Shown: piece by piece, positions 52,289 to 61,730 of the stretch | Layout: each line of letters opens with the position of its first letter | Position numbering within the stretch: position 1 is the stretch's first letter | From: an uncultured Desulfuromusa sp. | Lineage (GTDB): Bacteria > Desulfobacterota > Desulfuromonadia > Desulfuromonadales > Geopsychrobacteraceae | Assembly (NCBI RefSeq): GCF_963675815.1 | Contig: NZ_OY776575.1 | Coordinates: 62,001 to 126,000, forward strand | Direction: 5' to 3' | DNA length: 64,000 nt | Translations under genes and position numbers: made by a program | The notes under the pieces: generated by a model | The model's database searches: none | What the model was told of the DNA's origin: nothing | What the model saw: only the letters and a program-made list of their open reading frames with translations

Positions 52289-54217
52289 ATGCAGGAGGAG
52301 CGTAAATTATTTTGTGGTTTGTCCATCTGTCCAGACAATGCCATGCTGTTGTGGCCAATTGTCGGGGTGGTATTCACAGTATCGTTATCGGTCCTTTATA
52401 ATGAATTACTCTGGGGAGGGCCGTTGGAACATCATGTCGGCTATCTGATCCCGGCTGGTGTGGGAACCCTCGGGGGATTTCTTTCCGCCTGGTGGTACCG
52501 CCGTTATCGGTTCTATCTTGAAGAGACCAGTACCCGAAGTAACAACTTCGAAAAAATGAGTCGACGCTATGAGCTGATCCTTCAATCAACAGAAGAGGGG
52601 ATCTTTGAGCTTAATCAAGATGGCATCTGTCTGTTTATCAATCGCGCCGCACAACAGATTTTGGGTTTTTCGGAAGGGGAGCTTCTCGGTCAGGATATTC
52701 ATAAGCTGATTCACCATTGTGTGGATGAGGAATCAGGGAAGGAAAATCCCAATTGTCCCTTAATAAATATTTTTAAAACCCATGAAAGCATTCATATCCC
52801 TGATGATATAAAAATTCGTAAAGATGGAAGTGAGTTTATTGCCGATACCTTCGCCTACCCAGTCATTGATCATGAGAAAGTCTCTGTTGTCGTTATGTTT
52901 CGTGATGCAACCGAAGAAAGAAAGTTGCAGAAGCGGATTCAATACATGGCCAAATTTGATCGTCTGACCGGGTTGCAAAATCGCTATGCTTTTGAGCAAT
53001 GTCTGACTGCTGCCATTGCAAATGTTCATTCTGAATCACAGCAGCATGTTCTTTGTTACATCGATCTGGATCAGTTTAAAATCATCAATGATACCGTGGG
53101 TCATGTTGCCGGTGATGCCATGTTGCAGGAATTAAGTCTCTATCTCAATAAACGGATTCGCAAAGGGGATGTTTTAGGCCGTTTGGGCGGGGATGAGTTT
53201 GGCTTGCTGTTGCATAATTGCTGTTTGGAAGATATTCATATAATTATTGAAGCGTTACAGGAACAAGTCAAAGCTTTCCGATTTCAATGGAATGATCAGG
53301 TCTTTAAGGCCAGCCTCAGTATCGGTGTCTGCTTGCTTGATGAGAGTATTAAAGATCTGACTCAGGCCCTGAAATGTTCAGATCAGGCCTGTTATATGGC
53401 GAAAGAGTCAGGGCGAGATCGCTATCATATTTACAATTCTGATGACAATGAATTGCGGACGATGAACGAACAGATGAAGTGGGTTGCTCGTATCAATCAA
53501 GCATTAACGGAAGATCGGTTCTTTTTACGCAGGCAAGCGATTGCCCGGCTGGAAAATGTGCAGGATAATCAGCAGGTTCAGTTTGAAGTCTTGATATCAA
53601 TGCAGGATGAAACCGGAAAAACTCTTCCCCCTGGAGGATTCATTCCTGCGGCAGAGCGCTACGGCTTGATGTCGATGATTGACCGGTGGGTGGTCAAGGC
53701 GACATTTGATTGGCTGGAAAACAACGCCAACCTTCAATCGACTATTGATTTTGTAGCCATCAATTTGTCCGGTGCAAGCTTCAGCGATGAGTCTTTTCTG
53801 GACTTTATTCAATCAGAACTGGGCGACCGACTGTTTTCACCCGATAAAATCTGCTTTGAAATTACTGAAACAGCGGCCATGCACCAGATGCAGAAGGCGA
53901 TACATTTCATCCATGAAGTCAAAAAAAACGGTTGTCGGTTTGCCTTGGATGATTTTGGAAGTGGAATGGCTTCTTTTGGTTATCTTAAAAACTTTCCCGT
54001 TGATTACATCAAAATAGATGGCAGTTTTGTTCAGGATCTTATCAATGATCCACTGTCGCGCGCGGTCGTCGATTCAATTCATCGGATTGCCCGAGTCATG
54101 CAGATTACAACCATTGCTGAGCATGCGGAGGACCAGGAGACTCTGGAGGCGCTGCAATCGATTGGTATCGACTATGTGCAAGGATATATTATTTCCCGCC
54201 CGGAAAAACTCTGTTAA
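52289..54217 (+). CDS. PAS-GGDEF-EAL c-di-GMP signalling protein
   Basis: A 642-residue protein: one or two membrane helices at the N-terminus (about 18-70), PAS (about 95-215), GGDEF (about 225-385, intact LGGDEF at residues 299-304) and EAL (about 400-640). In the EAL domain the signature is EVL, but the catalytic residues in INLSGASF, CFEITET, DDFGSG, YIKIDGSF and the following IAEHAED are present, so phosphodiesterase activity is likely. Start ATG 52289 has GAGGGG six bases upstream. Follows the chemoreceptor by 40 bp. Confidence 0.93.
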   Translation: MQEERKLFCGLSICPDNAMLLWPIVGVVFTVSLSVLYNELLWGGPLEHHVGYLIPAGVGTLGGFLSAWWYRRYRFYLEETSTRSNNFEKMSRRYELILQSTEEGIFELNQDGICLFINRAAQQILGFSEGELLGQDIHKLIHHCVDEESGKENPNCPLINIFKTHESIHIPDDIKIRKDGSEFIADTFAYPVIDHEKVSVVVMFRDATEERKLQKRIQYMAKFDRLTGLQNRYAFEQCLTAAIANVHSESQQHVLCYIDLDQFKIINDTVGHVAGDAMLQELSLYLNKRIRKGDVLGRLGGDEFGLLLHNCCLEDIHIIIEALQEQVKAFRFQWNDQVFKASLSIGVCLLDESIKDLTQALKCSDQACYMAKESGRDRYHIYNSDDNELRTMNEQMKWVARINQALTEDRFFLRRQAIARLENVQDNQQVQFEVLISMQDETGKTLPPGGFIPAAERYGLMSMIDRWVVKATFDWLENNANLQSTIDFVAINLSGASFSDESFLDFIQSELGDRLFSPDKICFEITETAAMHQMQKAIHFIHEVKKNGCRFALDDFGSGMASFGYLKNFPVDYIKIDGSFVQDLINDPLSRAVVDSIHRIARVMQITTIAEHAEDQETLEALQSIGIDYVQGYIISRPEKLC

Positions 54218-54229
54218 CTCGATACCGCA

Positions 54230-56734
54230 TTATTCGCTTGTCCGTGGTTTCCAGGTAATCAGTAACAATGGCAATAATGTCAGATTGGCTAACATGGCAA
54301 TGAACATGGCTAATCCGGTAAAAAGTCCAAAGTAGATGGTGGGAAGAAAATTTGACAGTGTCAAAATTGAAAAGCCGATGATAATGGTGACGGACGTGTA
54401 ATACATGGCTCGTCCGACGCTATCGTGGCAACGCTTCATCGCTGTCAGGTAGTTTCCATCAACCAGAATTTCTTCATTGAAACGATGGACATAGTGAATC
54501 GTATCATCAACGGCAATCCCAATAGTAATGGCGGCAATGGTAATGGTCATGATGTCGAGGGGAATCCTGAGTAATCCCATTAAACCAAGGACCATTCCTG
54601 CGGATATCAGATTGGGAATAATGGAAATAATGGCGAGTCGAATAGATCGAAATTGAAGAATGAACATCATCATAATGACGAGAAAAACCACCCCGATCGT
54701 CATGATTTGTGAACTGAACAGACTTTGAAGCACATTGTTGTAGAGGACAAACATTCCTGTCAGGTGGATTTGTTCAGGCTTGATATTCAACTTTTCAGTT
54801 AAATCAAGGCGGATTTTTTTCAATAAGTCGTTACGGTGCAAGTCCGGATTGGAGTCAATGACCCGGAGTGAAAAGCGGACTTGATTGCCATCAGCCGACA
54901 TGTAAGGACGAAAAAGGGAATCATTGATAATCGCAGGCAATTTCTTATGGATAACGGCCAGAGAGAGATTGTCGAGGGGGACGTCCTCATTCAGTTGCTG
55001 CATGAGCATCATTGTCGTCGCCATGGAGAGAACCTTGCCGGTTTCAGGAAGATCATCAAGATATTGATGAATGTTCTCCAGGGTGTCGATTTGATAACTG
55101 TTGTACCAGTAACTGCTGCCGGAAAGTCCTGCATCAGCCTGTTCGTCAGCAAAGAAGTCATCCTCGAAAGGGTCATCCTCCGTATCTGCCTGTTCCTGCT
55201 TTTGAGTTGCAAAAAAGTCAGGATCGGCGTCAATGATAACGTCTAGTGGCGTTGTCCCTCCCAGCTTTTTATCGATTAATTCCATTCCCTGATAAATTTC
55301 TGTTGTTGGTTTGAAATAGTCAATGAAACGATTTTCGACCGTTAATTTAGAAATGCCGATCATGCTGATAATCGTCAGTGACGCAAAAATGACCAAGGTT
55401 AATCGACTCCGGGATTCGATCCAATGGGCACAGGTGCGGGTGATAATGCCAGTGATGTCAAAACGAGGCGTAAAATGAACGGGTTTTTTATAGAGCATCA
55501 ATCCGGCAGGGAAGAGGGCGAACGAAATGAGCAAAGCGAAGCTGATGCCGATCGCCATCATCCAGCCAAAATCAATCACCGGACGAATATCACTGGTCAA
55601 TAAGGATGCAAAGGCAACAATGGTTGTCAACGAGGTGTAAATGCTTGGAATGGCTTTGCTGCGAACCATCTCTTTAACCATAGTAAAGTGATTCGCTCCG
55701 GGCATTTCTTCGTACAGTTCATTGTAACGGACGATCAGGTGTACACAGAGTGAAAGAGTGATAATCAAAAGCAATGAGGTGAAGTTAGATGAAACGACGG
55801 TAACTTTCCAGCCTACCAGTCCGAGGAAGCCGAACATGAAGAAAACGGAAGCAAAGCAGCAGACCATTGGTAAAATGATCCAACTGGGCCTGCGGAAGAT
55901 CAGAAACAACATCGCGACGAGAAATATCAGCACACCAAAGCCAAATGCAGCTAAATCGTGGCGGATAAAACTGATCATGTCTGTCACAATCATGGGGACG
56001 CCACCGAGGAAGATTTCTGCTTGATTTTGATGTTGGGTCAATATCGAGCGGATTTTTGCAATGTCTTCAGCTTCCTGATCCGCTACAACACGGGTGTATT
56101 CATCAAATTTTTGGCTGGCTTGTTCCAGCTTTGCTGTTTCGGTTGCAGTCAGTGGCTGGGCCAGTTTTTTTTCACGCAGTGAATTCCTTTTCTGGAGTAG
56201 CGAGTGGTAGGTTTTATCGCGCTTAAAGATGACCTGCAGGGCTGTTGTTTTAGCGTCCGAACTAACCAGAAGCTCTTTGTAGAACGGGCTGGTTTGGAAT
56301 TCCTTACGGACAAGATTTGTGTCGATACCTGGCGTCTCAAGGGTGCGGATGCCATCATTCAAATCACCTAAAGTCAATCGGGGGCTATCAATCAAAGGGA
56401 CATCCAGAATGCTTAAGACGGTGTCAACTCTTTCGATCTGGAGCAGGCTATCGCGTAGCTTGCGGAGATCATCCAAAGTCTCAGCGCTGTAAAGATCCCC
56501 TTTAGGGGAGTAGCTGACAACTAAATAATCTGCGCTGCCATAATTCGCGTTAATGGAGCGGAAATATTTCAGATCTTGATCATTTTCGAGAAGGAGAGAA
56601 TCGGCAGAAGCATCGAGGCGAAAGTTTTTAGTAAAAAAGCCAACACCTATCACCAGAAAAAGAACCAGTAAAATTGTCAGTAAAGGGTGTTTAAGAACGA
56701 TTCGATCATAATATACAGCAATTTTATTGCCCAT
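54230..56734 (-). CDS. RND/MMPL-family exporter (HAE3 type)
   Basis: An 834-residue RND-superfamily membrane protein with about twelve helices in the duplicated 1+5 layout and two large periplasmic loops (about 35-220 and 440-640). The helix-4-like segment ITIAAITIGIAVDDTIHYVH carries the Asp pair typical of proton-coupled MMPL/hopanoid-transporter type members. The second periplasmic loop contains an acidic stretch (DTEDDPFEDDFFADEQ). No membrane-fusion or outer-membrane partner is nearby, consistent with the stand-alone HAE3 class that moves lipids between inner and outer membrane. Substrate unknown. Confidence 0.9.
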   Translation of the reverse strand: MGNKIAVYYDRIVLKHPLLTILLVLFLVIGVGFFTKNFRLDASADSLLLENDQDLKYFRSINANYGSADYLVVSYSPKGDLYSAETLDDLRKLRDSLLQIERVDTVLSILDVPLIDSPRLTLGDLNDGIRTLETPGIDTNLVRKEFQTSPFYKELLVSSDAKTTALQVIFKRDKTYHSLLQKRNSLREKKLAQPLTATETAKLEQASQKFDEYTRVVADQEAEDIAKIRSILTQHQNQAEIFLGGVPMIVTDMISFIRHDLAAFGFGVLIFLVAMLFLIFRRPSWIILPMVCCFASVFFMFGFLGLVGWKVTVVSSNFTSLLLIITLSLCVHLIVRYNELYEEMPGANHFTMVKEMVRSKAIPSIYTSLTTIVAFASLLTSDIRPVIDFGWMMAIGISFALLISFALFPAGLMLYKKPVHFTPRFDITGIITRTCAHWIESRSRLTLVIFASLTIISMIGISKLTVENRFIDYFKPTTEIYQGMELIDKKLGGTTPLDVIIDADPDFFATQKQEQADTEDDPFEDDFFADEQADAGLSGSSYWYNSYQIDTLENIHQYLDDLPETGKVLSMATTMMLMQQLNEDVPLDNLSLAVIHKKLPAIINDSLFRPYMSADGNQVRFSLRVIDSNPDLHRNDLLKKIRLDLTEKLNIKPEQIHLTGMFVLYNNVLQSLFSSQIMTIGVVFLVIMMMFILQFRSIRLAIISIIPNLISAGMVLGLMGLLRIPLDIMTITIAAITIGIAVDDTIHYVHRFNEEILVDGNYLTAMKRCHDSVGRAMYYTSVTIIIGFSILTLSNFLPTIYFGLFTGLAMFIAMLANLTLLPLLLITWKPRTSE

Positions 56735-56805
56735 GGAAATCCCGTTGAGTGGTTGGTGGTTATGAAGTTTGCTACAAATCTGTTCTGATAATTACCCATT
56801 TCCGG

Positions 56806-56838
56806 CAAAAAGAAAAGCCCCGGTAAAACAACCGGGGC
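56806..56838 (-). terminator. Terminator of the fumarase gene
   Basis: GCCCCGGT/ACCGGGGC stem (56817-56824 with 56831-56838) and, on the minus strand, TTTTCTTTTT immediately after. Confidence 0.93.
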
Positions 56839-56874
56839 GATGACAGATTTTATTATGATATTAAACGTGTTGAA

Positions 56875-58494
56875 TTACAGGCCAAGAGTTTTGAAAAAAT
56901 CATTTCCTTTATCATCAACCAGAATAAATGCCGGGAAGTTTTCAACTTCAATCTTCCAGACAGCTTCCATGCCCAACTCTTCAAAGTCAATGCACTCCAC
57001 TTTTTTAATGTTCTGATCTGCAAGAATTGCTGCAGGGCCACCAATGGATCCAAGATAGAATCCACCATGTTTGGCGCAGGCATCAGTGACTTGCTGACTA
57101 CGATTACCTTTGGCAATCATAATCATGGAGCCTCCATTGCTCTGCAGCAAGTCAACATAGCTGTCCATCCGGCCGGCAGTTGTTGGTCCGAAGGAACCAG
57201 AGGGTTTTCCTGCTGGAGTTTTGGCAGGACCGGCATAGTAGATAGGATGATTTTTTAGATATTCAGGAAGTGGCTGACCACTATCGATAATTTCTTTAAA
57301 TTTGGAATGCGCAATATCACGACCAACAACAATCGTTCCTTTAAGGCGCAATGGTGAGCCGACTTCCAGCTTGGTCAAATCAGCCAGAACTTCAGACATA
57401 GGACGGTTCAAATCGATTTCAGTGCCAACACTTTTCTTTGTGCGTAATTCTTCGGGGATCAAACGTCCAGGATTCCGATCCATTTCCTCAACAAAAAGGC
57501 CCTCTTTGGTTATTTTTGCCTTGATATTCCGGTCAGCGGAACAGGAGACAGCCATACCGACAGGACAGGAAGCACCATGACGTGGCAGCCGGATGATCCT
57601 GACATCATGGGCAAAATATTTGCCGCCAAATTGAGCTCCGATACCAATGTCCTGAGCCATTTTGAGAACTTTAGCTTCTAATTCCAGATCGCGGAAAGCT
57701 TGGCCATGTTCATTGCCCTGAGTGGGCAGTTCATCAAGATAACGAGCTGTTGCCAGTTTTACCGTCTTCATACAGGCATCGGCAGAAGTCCCGCCAATAA
57801 CAAAGGCCAGGTGATAAGGGGGGCAGGCTGCTGTCCCGATTGTTTTCATTTTTTGCAGCAGGAAGTCTTCGAGTTTTTCCGGGTTCAGCAGAGCCTTGGT
57901 CTCCTGGAAGAGCATGGTCTTGTTGGCAGAACCGCCACCTTTGGCAATAAACAGAAACTTGTAAGCATCTCCTTCAGTCGCATAAAGATCGATTTGAGCC
58001 GGGAGATTGGTACCGGTATTCTTCTCTTTATACATATCCAGAGCAACTGTTTGGCTGTAGCGAAGATTTTCTTCCGTATAGGTTTTGAAAACTCCCTCGG
58101 AAATTCGTTCTTCATCGTTGCCACCGGTCCAGACTTGCTGGCCTTTTTTGGCAACAACTGTTGCAGTCCCGGTGTCCTGACAGAACGGCAGCTCAAAATT
58201 AGCTGAAACCTCTGCATTGCGAAGGAAAGCCATGGCTACAAGTTTGTCGTTTTCAGATGCTTCAGGATCACTGAGGATTTTGGCAACCTGTTCGTTGTGA
58301 TCCGGCCGCAATAAAAATGAAACATCACGCATTGCAGTATTTGAAAGAACTGTCAGAGCCTCAGGATTGACTTTGAGAACGTCTTTTCCCCCGAACGATT
58401 CAACTGAGACAAATTTTTCAGATCCTTCAATTTTATAATACTTGGTTTTGTCGGCACCGAGTGGCATAGGTTCCTGATACTTGAAGTCTGGCAT
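56875..58494 (-). CDS. fumA: Class I (4Fe-4S) fumarate hydratase
   Basis: A 539-residue single-chain class I fumarase interconverting fumarate and malate in the TCA cycle. Cluster cysteines are seen in PFCQDTGTA (about residue 105), GTAACPPYH (about 220) and HGASCPVGMA (about 318), matching E. coli FumA spacing. The C-terminal beta domain contains KTPAGKPSGSFGPTTAGRMD. The oxygen-sensitive type suits an anaerobe. Start ATG 58494 has AAGGAG seven bases upstream; the 12-residue upstream extension is unlike the family. Monocistronic, with its own promoter and terminator. Confidence 0.96.
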   Translation of the reverse strand: MPDFKYQEPMPLGADKTKYYKIEGSEKFVSVESFGGKDVLKVNPEALTVLSNTAMRDVSFLLRPDHNEQVAKILSDPEASENDKLVAMAFLRNAEVSANFELPFCQDTGTATVVAKKGQQVWTGGNDEERISEGVFKTYTEENLRYSQTVALDMYKEKNTGTNLPAQIDLYATEGDAYKFLFIAKGGGSANKTMLFQETKALLNPEKLEDFLLQKMKTIGTAACPPYHLAFVIGGTSADACMKTVKLATARYLDELPTQGNEHGQAFRDLELEAKVLKMAQDIGIGAQFGGKYFAHDVRIIRLPRHGASCPVGMAVSCSADRNIKAKITKEGLFVEEMDRNPGRLIPEELRTKKSVGTEIDLNRPMSEVLADLTKLEVGSPLRLKGTIVVGRDIAHSKFKEIIDSGQPLPEYLKNHPIYYAGPAKTPAGKPSGSFGPTTAGRMDSYVDLLQSNGGSMIMIAKGNRSQQVTDACAKHGGFYLGSIGGPAAILADQNIKKVECIDFEELGMEAVWKIEVENFPAFILVDDKGNDFFKTLGL

Positions 58495-58553
58495 TTTATC
58501 ACTCCTTATTGGGATAGAATAATGGATCAATATGGGCGCATAAAAACTCGTGC

Positions 58554-58582
58554 ATTATAGGGGATTCTTAATCCCTTGTCGA
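58554..58582 (-). promoter_or_regulatory. Fumarase promoter with palindrome in the spacer
   Basis: Minus-strand TCGACA (58582-58577) and TATAAT (58559-58554) are spaced by 17 bases. The spacer consists largely of the perfect palindrome GGGATT-CTT-AATCCC (58561-58575), well placed for a repressor to block polymerase or a spacer-binding activator. Confidence 0.65.
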
Positions 58583-58670
58583 CCAATAAGAACGGTAATA
58601 AATAGAGATTTGACTTTCATCACAACAGCTAATCGGATGATCTGATTGTTGCCGGAAATCGGTCTCGAGA

Positions 58671-58718
58671 ATACCTGACTAAAATGTTTGATTATAATTG
58701 ACAGAAACAGTCAGGTAT
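58671..58718. repeat. Long-spaced perfect 10-bp inverted repeat
   Basis: ATACCTGACT (58671-58680) and AGTCAGGTAT (58709-58718), arms exact, 28-base centre, in the 347-bp region between divergent fumarase and cysE. No T-run, so more likely paired protein sites or a cruciform than a terminator. The remainder of 58495-58841 holds only the two promoters. Confidence 0.8.
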
Positions 58719-58764
58719 GATAGTTCTGATCAAGATTAAAGTACTTGGTGATAAAAAATAACCT

Positions 58765-58792
58765 TTGATGTATGATTGTCGAGTTATATAAT
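58765..58792 (+). promoter_or_regulatory. Promoter of the cysE-isc operon
   Basis: TTGATG (58765-58770) and TATAAT (58787-58792) with a 16-base spacer, 50 bp before the cysE start. I found no convincing IscR consensus site overlapping it. Confidence 0.55.
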
Positions 58793-58841
58793 GAGCCATA
58801 AGGCTGTGCGATAAAGGTAGTCGTTACGGAAGGTCGAATCC

Positions 58842-59555
58842 ATGTTTTCTCGTCTCAAAGAAGATATAAAGGTTGTTTTTGAACGTGATCCGGCAGTGCG
58901 GAGCGTTTTTGAGGTGATCTTTTGTTATCCTGGATTTCACGCGATGCTTTTCTATCGTTTGTCGCATTGGTTGTGGATCAATCAAGTTAAATTTCTGGCG
59001 CGGCTTATTTCCCATTTTGGACGGTTGCTGACCGGGATAGAAATCCACCCGGGTGCCACGATCGGACGTGGATTCTTTATTGATCATGGTATGGGTGTTG
59101 TGATTGGCGAAACCGCTGAGATCGGTGACAATTGTACGCTTTATCATGGAGTCACTTTAGGCGGAACCTCCTGGGCAAAAGAGAAACGTCATCCTACTTT
59201 GGGAAATAATGTCATTATTGGCTCCGGGGCCAAAATCCTCGGTCCTTTTAAGGTTGGCGATGACAGTAAAATTGGTTCCAACTCCGTCGTTGTTAAAGAA
59301 GTCCCTGCGACAGCGACCGTTGTCGGTATTCCCGGCAGGGTTGTTCTGTCCGGTGAAAAAAGGGTCGGGGTTGACCTTGAACACGATAAACTTCCTGATC
59401 CGGTTGCCAAAGCAGTTAATTGTGTCTTTGAACAAATTCACCGGCTCACTGAGCAGGTTGAAGAATTACAGAGCGAGCAGAAACAACTGAAGGAAGAGCT
59501 TGCTCGATATGAAGACCAGGAAAAATCTGAATCTTTGAGAAAAGAAGCCGTTTGA
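58842..59555 (+). CDS. cysE: Serine O-acetyltransferase
   Basis: A 237-residue hexapeptide-repeat acyltransferase that makes O-acetylserine for cysteine synthesis. The left-handed helix region (about 65-170) contains IHPGATIGRGFFIDHGMG and VVIGETAEIGDNCTLY with the catalytic Asp/His region, and GVTLGGTSW. It is the short, EpsC-like form with a helical charged C-terminus (about 195-237). First gene of a sulfur operon; the iscR start overlaps its stop (TGATG). Confidence 0.95.
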   Translation: MFSRLKEDIKVVFERDPAVRSVFEVIFCYPGFHAMLFYRLSHWLWINQVKFLARLISHFGRLLTGIEIHPGATIGRGFFIDHGMGVVIGETAEIGDNCTLYHGVTLGGTSWAKEKRHPTLGNNVIIGSGAKILGPFKVGDDSKIGSNSVVVKEVPATATVVGIPGRVVLSGEKRVGVDLEHDKLPDPVAKAVNCVFEQIHRLTEQVEELQSEQKQLKEELARYEDQEKSESLRKEAV

Positions 59556-59992
59556 TGCGCATGTCAAAAAAAGCACAATATGCTGTCCGTGCTCTTGTCA
59601 GTCTGAATCTAAGCAGTCATGGGCTTCCTGTTTCCTTAAAAGATATCTCCGAGCAGGAAAACATATCCTTGAATTATCTCGAACAACTTTTCGTCAAGTT
59701 GCGCCGTGGCGGGATTGTGAATAGCGTCCGTGGGCCCGGAGGAGGGTATCTTCTGGCCAGATCGGCAGCGGAGATAAAAATGGATCAGATTATTGATACG
59801 GTCGAAGAGTCTCTCATGCCTTTATCCTGTATGAATGTTGATGGCACCTGCAGTCGTGGTACTGAGTGTGCGACCCAATCGGTCTGGCACGGTCTGGGGA
59901 AGCAGATTCGCTCTTTTCTCGCCTCCGTATCGTTAGAGGATTTAACGGATGATTGTCGGCAACAATCCAGTTGTCGAGTTGCTAATTGCTAG
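59555..59992 (+). CDS. iscR: Rrf2-family Fe-S regulator IscR
   Basis: A 145-residue winged-helix regulator. N-terminal HTH (KKAQYAVRALVSL, then LEQLFVKLRRGGIVNSVRG) and three Fe-S cysteines at 92, 99 and 105 (CMNVDGTCSRGTEC), essentially the E. coli IscR positions (92, 98, 104). It senses cluster status and controls the downstream cluster-assembly genes. Start overlaps the cysE stop; an ATG at 59561 is an alternative. Position as the second gene of its own regulon implies autoregulation. Confidence 0.94.
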   Translation: MRMSKKAQYAVRALVSLNLSSHGLPVSLKDISEQENISLNYLEQLFVKLRRGGIVNSVRGPGGGYLLARSAAEIKMDQIIDTVEESLMPLSCMNVDGTCSRGTECATQSVWHGLGKQIRSFLASVSLEDLTDDCRQQSSCRVANC

Positions 59993-60020
59993 TATCTATT
60001 ATGTTCAACCGGAGGAATTT

Positions 60021-61244
60021 GTGAAAAGAATCTACATGGACAACAATGCGACAACGGCTGTCAAACCAGAGGTTTTAGAGGCAATGTTGCCCTATTTTTG
60101 TGAACAGTTCGGAAACCCGTCAAGTGTCCATTGGGCTGGTCGGATGGTTGGCGGTGCGATAGAGAAAGCGCGTGAGCAGGTTGCAGAGTTGTTGAATTGT
60201 TCAGCCGCAGAAGTCATCTTTCTTTCTTGTGGGAGTGAAGGCGACAATCATGCCATTAAAGGGACCGCTGATGCGTTAAGGCACAAGGGAAATCATATCA
60301 TTACCACCTCGGTGGAGCATCCGGCTGTTTTGGAAACCTGTGAAGCTCTTGAAAAGGATGGTTTTGAGGTCACCTATCTGAATGTTGATCATGATGGGAT
60401 GCTCGACCTGGCAGAATTGGAAGCTGCAATCACCGATAAAACTATTCTTATTTCGGTGATGTGGGCAAACAATGAAACGGGAAATATCTTTCCTATTGAA
60501 GAGATTGGGAACATAGCCAAAAAGCACAAGGTGCGGTTTCATACGGATGCTGTTCAGGCTGCTGGTAAAATTCCTGTGGATGTCCGCAAGGCAAATGTTG
60601 ATATGGCGGTGATTTCGGGACATAAAATTGGCGCTCCAAAAGGAGTTGGAGCCATGTATCTTCGACGAGGAACCAAGATAACTCGTTTTATGCATGGTGG
60701 ACATCAGGAACGTAATCGTCGTGCCGGCACTCACAATGTTCCCGGTATCGTAGGTTTGGGAGCCGCCTGTGAAATAGCGATGAAAAATATGGATCAAGAT
60801 TACGCAGATGTGCGCAGTTTGCGGGATAAGCTGGAAAAAGGGATTCTGTCAACCATTCCTGAAGTGAAATTAAACGGACACCCCGACGCGGATCTTCGAC
60901 TTCCGAATACTCTGAATGTCAGCTTTAATTATATTGAAGGAGAATCTTTGCTGCTGTTTTTTGATATGAAAGGAATTGCAGCCTCATCAGGGTCAGCTTG
61001 TACTTCCGGTTCTCTGGAACCATCCCATGTTATGGGCGCAATGGGTGTTGATATTGTTCTGGCTCACTCAAGTACCAGATTTAGCCTCAGTGCGGATAAT
61101 ACCGATGAAGAAATTAACTATATTTTGGATGAGCTCCCGGCAATAGTACAAAAATTACGGGAAATGAGTCCCTTATATGAACGAGACAATCCGACACCTT
61201 TATCCTGCGATGAATGTCGTATGGTGACAAAGGCATGTGGTTAG
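60021..61244 (+). CDS. nifS: Cysteine desulfurase (NifS/IscS)
   Basis: A 407-residue PLP enzyme that converts cysteine to alanine and an enzyme persulfide. The N-terminus MDNNATT, PLP lysine in SGHK (Lys202) and catalytic cysteine loop SSGSACTSGS (Cys327) are clear. Group I desulfurase with the flexible active-site loop. Start is GTG 60021 with GGAGG five bases before; a longer frame from 59949 overlaps iscR and is not homologous. The C-terminus ends with extra cysteines (CDECRMVTKACG), as in NifS-like proteins of anaerobes. Confidence 0.95.
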   Translation: MKRIYMDNNATTAVKPEVLEAMLPYFCEQFGNPSSVHWAGRMVGGAIEKAREQVAELLNCSAAEVIFLSCGSEGDNHAIKGTADALRHKGNHIITTSVEHPAVLETCEALEKDGFEVTYLNVDHDGMLDLAELEAAITDKTILISVMWANNETGNIFPIEEIGNIAKKHKVRFHTDAVQAAGKIPVDVRKANVDMAVISGHKIGAPKGVGAMYLRRGTKITRFMHGGHQERNRRAGTHNVPGIVGLGAACEIAMKNMDQDYADVRSLRDKLEKGILSTIPEVKLNGHPDADLRLPNTLNVSFNYIEGESLLLFFDMKGIAASSGSACTSGSLEPSHVMGAMGVDIVLAHSSTRFSLSADNTDEEINYILDELPAIVQKLREMSPLYERDNPTPLSCDECRMVTKACG

Positions 61245-61283
61245 TCATCAACAAAAAGACAATTCAAGCAAGGAGAAAACGCG

Positions 61284-61652
61284 ATGTATACAGAAAAAGT
61301 TATGGATCACTTTTCCAATCCTCGTAATGTTGGTGAAGTGGAAAATGCAAACGGTGTGGGTGAGGTGGGAAATGCTTCCTGCGGTGATATCATGAGGATA
61401 TCTCTTCAAGTTGAAAATGATATTATTAAAGATGTCAAGTTCAAAACTTTCGGTTGTGGTGCCGCAATTGCAACATCATCAATGGTGACTGAAATGGCGA
61501 TTGGTAAAACTATTGATGAAGCACTGATTTTAACGAATCAGGCCGTTGCCGAAGCTCTGGATGGTTTGCCGCCCGCAAAAATGCATTGTTCGAATCTTGC
61601 CGCCGATGCTTTGCATGAAGCGATAAAAGACTATAGAAAACAAAACTCTTAG
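61284..61652 (+). CDS. iscU: Fe-S cluster scaffold IscU/NifU N-domain
   Basis: A 122-residue scaffold. The three cluster cysteines are Cys33 (ASCGD), Cys58 (FGCGAA) and Cys102 (LPPAKMHCS), with Asp35 next to the first; LPPAK is the variant of the LPPVK chaperone-binding motif. It receives persulfide sulfur from the upstream desulfurase. Only the IscU-like domain is present, without the C-terminal NifU extension. AAGGAG precedes the start. Confidence 0.96.
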   Translation: MYTEKVMDHFSNPRNVGEVENANGVGEVGNASCGDIMRISLQVENDIIKDVKFKTFGCGAAIATSSMVTEMAIGKTIDEALILTNQAVAEALDGLPPAKMHCSNLAADALHEAIKDYRKQNS

Positions 61653-61681
61653 TGCTAACTTCTAGAGTTTAGTTTAAATTA

Positions 61682-61712
61682 AAAAGGGCTCTACACGATG
61701 TGGAACCCTTTT
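61682..61712 (+). terminator. Terminator between iscU and mnmA
   Basis: AAGGGCTCTACA pairs with TGTGGAACCCTT across a CGA loop (one A-C mismatch, one G-U), followed by TTTTTTC. Possibly partial, letting mnmA be expressed at a lower level. Confidence 0.8.
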
Positions 61713-61730
61713 TTTCTTGATGAGGATTAT

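Noticed and set aside
58743..58792. IscR binding site over the cysE promoter
   Set aside because: ATAAC and GTTAT ends are present but the interior does not match the type 1 or type 2 consensus.
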